A stretch of DNA of 64,000 nt, from assembly GCF_035474595.1 (NCBI RefSeq), contig NZ_DATIND010000025.1:36653-100652 (forward strand). The letters run 5' to 3'. Within the stretch, counting starts at the first letter, position 1. Each line of letters starts with the position of its first letter. Positions 61,858 through 64,000 of this stretch are shown one piece after another. The notes beneath the pieces are model-generated. The model made no database searches. It worked only from the letters and a program-made list of their open reading frames with translations, and was not told where the DNA came from. Position numbers and translations under genes: made by a program. This DNA comes from Longimicrobium sp. GTDB taxonomy: Bacteria; Gemmatimonadota; Gemmatimonadetes; Longimicrobiales; Longimicrobiaceae.

Positions 61858-63381
61858 ATGCGCCGCCCCGCCTATCTCGCCCTCGTGGCCGCCGCCGCAC
61901 TGGCCGCCTGCGAGTCCGTTCCCGCCCCGCTCGAGGTTTCGGGCACGGGGTCGCTCTTCGGCTTCGCCTACCTGGACCGCAACGGCAGCGGCGCGCTGGA
62001 CGCCGGCGACCGCCCCTACCGCGGCCTTTCCGTCTCGCTGGCCGACTGGGCGTCGGGGCGCGTGGCCGCCACCGTCACCACCGACTCGGGCGGCGTCTAC
62101 ACCTTCCGCGACGTTCCCGTGGGCCGCTACCGCGTGCGGGTGGACGCGGCGCAGCTGGGCGACAGCGTGCGCGTGACCGCGGGGCAGGACAGCGCGGTTA
62201 CGGTCTCGGCCGCCGACTCGCTCGCCGCGCAGGTGCGGCTGGCGCTGGCGTACCCCACGCGCACCATCGCCGCCGTCCGCGCGCTCCCGGCGGGGGTGCC
62301 GGTGCTCTTCTCCGCGCGGGTGGTGGGGCTGGTGGGCGACACGGCGTTCCTGTGGGACGGCGACCGCGCGATCCGCGCGCCGGGCGCCGTGGTGGGCGCG
62401 CAGATCACCAGCGCCGACCTGATGGGCGACAGCGTGCGCGTGGTGGGGCGCACCGGCCGCGCGGGGACCTTCGTGGTGCTGGACTCGGCGCTCATGATCC
62501 CCACCGCGCACCTTCCCGATGCCACGCCGGTGGCGCTGGACAGCCACACGGCCGCGGCCGCGGGGGCCGGCGTGTACGACGCCGCCGCGGTGCGCGTGGC
62601 GGGCGCGACCATCCTCGACACCGTCACGGTCGACGGCAACGGCTACCTGCGCATGGACGACGGCTCGGGCCCGCTGGACGTGCGGCTGGGCCCCGGCGTG
62701 CGCTTCGCGCTGACGCCGTACGTTCCCGGCGTGGTGATGAACCTTTCCGGCGTGCTCGTCCCCTCGGCGGACGCCGGAAGGTGGGTGCTGATCCCGCGCA
62801 CGGCCGCCGACCTGGAGGTCACCGCCGCCGTGTCGCCCTTCGCCCCCGCGGTGCCGACCGGGGTGACGGTGTCGGCGCTGGATTCCACGGTCACGCTGGC
62901 GTGGACCGACGCGAGCACGAACGAGACGCGCTTCGAGGTGGAGCGGCGGGGCGGGGGCACGCCCATCTTCGGGCGCGTCGCCAGCCCGGGGCCGGGCGTG
63001 CAGACGCTGGTGGACCCGGTGGCGGGGAACTCGTTCTACGGCTACCGGGTGCGGGCGTGCAACGGCAACGTGTGCTCCGCCTTCACCGACGAGGTCACGG
63101 TCGCCACCGTGCCCGCCGCGCCCGACAACCTGCAGGCGTTCCCGCGGACCAGGGCCGTGCAGGTGCAGTGGCGCGACCTGTCGCGGGTGGAGCAGCGCTT
63201 CGAGATCCAGCGCAAGGACACGGGCGGCTTCGCCGACGCGGGGCAGGTGCCGGGCGACGTGCAGACGTTCCTGGACCAGCCGCTCCCCCCCGGCGTGGCC
63301 GAGACGTACCGGGTGCGCGCCTGCAACGCCGCCGGGTGCTCGGCGTATTCGAACGAGTTCACCGCCGCCGCGCTCCCGTAG
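61858..63381 (+). CDS. Lipoprotein with SdrD B-like and fibronectin type III domains
   Basis: A 507-aa lipoprotein (lipobox LAAC, Cys18). An SdrD-B-like domain near residues 30-95 (FGFAYLDRNGSGALDAGDRPYRGLSVSLAD, VYTFRDVPVGRYRVRVD) is followed by a mid-domain with OB-like strands. Two FN3-type repeats follow (VTLAWTDASTNETRFEVERR...YRVRACNGNVCSAFTDEV; VQVQWRDLSRVEQRFEIQRK...YRVRACNAAGCSAYSNEF). It is coupled to the TonB-like gene and probably forms its partner at the cell surface. The ligand is not known. Confidence 0.87.
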   Translation: MRRPAYLALVAAAALAACESVPAPLEVSGTGSLFGFAYLDRNGSGALDAGDRPYRGLSVSLADWASGRVAATVTTDSGGVYTFRDVPVGRYRVRVDAAQLGDSVRVTAGQDSAVTVSAADSLAAQVRLALAYPTRTIAAVRALPAGVPVLFSARVVGLVGDTAFLWDGDRAIRAPGAVVGAQITSADLMGDSVRVVGRTGRAGTFVVLDSALMIPTAHLPDATPVALDSHTAAAAGAGVYDAAAVRVAGATILDTVTVDGNGYLRMDDGSGPLDVRLGPGVRFALTPYVPGVVMNLSGVLVPSADAGRWVLIPRTAADLEVTAAVSPFAPAVPTGVTVSALDSTVTLAWTDASTNETRFEVERRGGGTPIFGRVASPGPGVQTLVDPVAGNSFYGYRVRACNGNVCSAFTDEVTVATVPAAPDNLQAFPRTRAVQVQWRDLSRVEQRFEIQRKDTGGFADAGQVPGDVQTFLDQPLPPGVAETYRVRACNAAGCSAYSNEFTAAALP

Positions 63382-63407
63382 ACGGGCGATCGCGGCCGAT
63401 GCGGGGT

Positions 63408-63450
63408 CCGGCCCCGGGCGAGGTTTCATCGCCCGGGGCCGGATTGTATC
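63408..63450 (+). terminator. Hairpin terminator of the TonB-like/lipoprotein operon
   Basis: CCGGCCCCGGGCGA / TCGCCCGGGGCCGG with loop GGTTTCA, 27 nt past the stop, followed by ATTGTATCT (interrupted U-tract). Confidence 0.7.
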
Positions 63451-63496
63451 TGGTGGCGGATCTGGCGATCACCTGTGCATTACAAACGTACGGAAA

Positions 63497-63563
63497 GACG
63501 TCATCCTGAGGCCGGCCACACCGTCGCTGCCTCCACACGAGCGGTTGCAGGCCGAAGGATCTA
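63497..63563 (-). repeat. Dispersed repeat, family C, copy 4 (inverted)
   Basis: GACGTCATCCTGAGGCCGGCC ... TTGCAGGCCGAAGGATC, the reverse complement of the copies at 27362 and 39071. Confidence 0.85.
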
Positions 63564-63639
63564 TCGGCGAGGTCGCACGTGCGCTCCGGATTGCACGATC
63601 GTTCCCCGAATTCCGTATGAATCAACGAAAGATCAGGAT

Positions 63640-63810
63640 TCGGGCGTGTTTGGCGCTTAGGCGCCAAACCGGGCTGCGCGCGCGGTAGGCAACGATACGA
63701 CTGTTGCCAACCGCGCCGGGCCGCCGCCGCGCCGGGCTTCCGTGAGAGTCCGCCGCATCGGTGAGCGCGCGGCGCCGTCCCGGCCCTCCGGGCGCGCATC
63801 CCTCACGCAG
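63640..63810. repeat. Dispersed hairpin repeat, family A, copy 3
   Basis: CGGGCGTGTTTGGCGC ... GGCGCCAAACC, then GGCAACGATACGACTGTTGCC and CGCATCCCTCACGCA. Same layout as at 7205 and 14344. Confidence 0.88.
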
Positions 63811-64000
63811 TGGGCTCGGCGTCTTCCGTCCGCCGAATCCCCCATGCGCCGAAATCCCCCGAGAAGCCAGCCCGAGTCGTCCCCCGCGCTGCGCTCCAGG
63901 AAGGATGAAAGAGAGGCGTCCTCTGGAGTTGCCCCACTTTCGTGGACACCTGGTTAGTGGGGATCAAGCGGCTTCGAGAAGCGGCGCGCGCGCCGCTTCT
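63811..64000. other. Right edge of the window, possible IS terminus
   Basis: No gene can be defined. CCCCACTTTCGTGGACACC at 63935-63953, followed by AAGCGGCTTCGAGAAGCGGC near the edge, resembles the end of an IS3-type insertion sequence, but only the tip is visible. CCCGAGTCGTCCCCCGCGCTG earlier in the segment also recurs at 57525-57550. Confidence 0.3.

Noticed and set aside
57800..62176. 1,458-aa plus-strand open frame
   Set aside because: It overlaps the phosphatase gene and runs in another frame through the TonB-like gene. The translation has no motifs.

Overview
The window is uniformly very GC-rich and comes from a Gram-negative (diderm) bacterium. It encodes a tripartite RND/TolC-type efflux operon, a TonB-receptor-like outer-membrane protein, several lipoproteins, an L,D-transpeptidase and a PEP-CTERM protein. 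This set, together with many dispersed hairpin repeats and small peptides with a 'VESF' leader, is most consistent with Gemmatimonadota of the Longimicrobium type. That assignment is inference; no rRNA lies in the window.

Layout. Positions 1-5650 (minus) hold an efflux operon: outer-membrane factor, adaptor and a truncated RND pump, each overlapping the next by 4 nt. Positions 6259-14006 (plus) hold scattered metabolic and unknown genes: an SDR reductase, a lipoprotein, a candidate deamidase, an isocitrate dehydrogenase, four small envelope proteins of partly lower GC, and a glutaryl-CoA-dehydrogenase-like enzyme. Positions 14088-14730 (minus) hold two RiPP-precursor-like peptides separated by a dispersed repeat. 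Positions 15161-18258 hold five tRNAs, a VLCAD-like acyl-CoA dehydrogenase and RNase P RNA. Positions 18185-22490 look like an insertion hot spot at tRNA-Arg(CCG). A near-complete second tRNA copy and a third decayed copy bracket a hipBA toxin-antitoxin pair and an unknown 612-aa repeat protein.

Positions 22794-51560 are one long, almost entirely minus-strand exopolysaccharide/glycan locus. It holds seven glycosyltransferases, three polysaccharide deacetylases, two FemAB-type acyltransferases, a GNAT, an ATP-grasp ligase, two methyltransferases (one fused to an APH-like kinase), a flippase, an O-antigen-ligase-type polymerase, an asparagine-synthase-type amidotransferase, a DegT-type aminotransferase and an Ig-domain lipoprotein. 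Several members match the gene types that accompany exosortase (XrtA/PEP-CTERM) systems, and a PEP-CTERM substrate lies about 5 kb further on. No exosortase, initiating transferase or Wza/Wzc export gene is in the window. A c-di-GMP-I (GEMM)-like riboswitch precedes the Ig-domain lipoprotein, which would tie part of this locus to second-messenger control.

Positions 51806-63381 hold a VanZ-like membrane protein, an unknown two-gene unit (117 + 705 aa), an L,D-transpeptidase, the PEP-CTERM protein, a low-molecular-weight tyrosine phosphatase, and a coupled pair of a TonB-receptor-like protein and an SdrD/FN3-type lipoprotein.

Intergenic space is dominated by at least five families of dispersed, hairpin-forming repeats that recur across the window. 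In two glycan genes a repeat apparently lies inside the 5' coding region. The most unusual items are the riboswitch, the nested tRNA-Arg insertion site, the RiPP-like peptide pair, the candidate CNF1-type deamidase and the repeat families.
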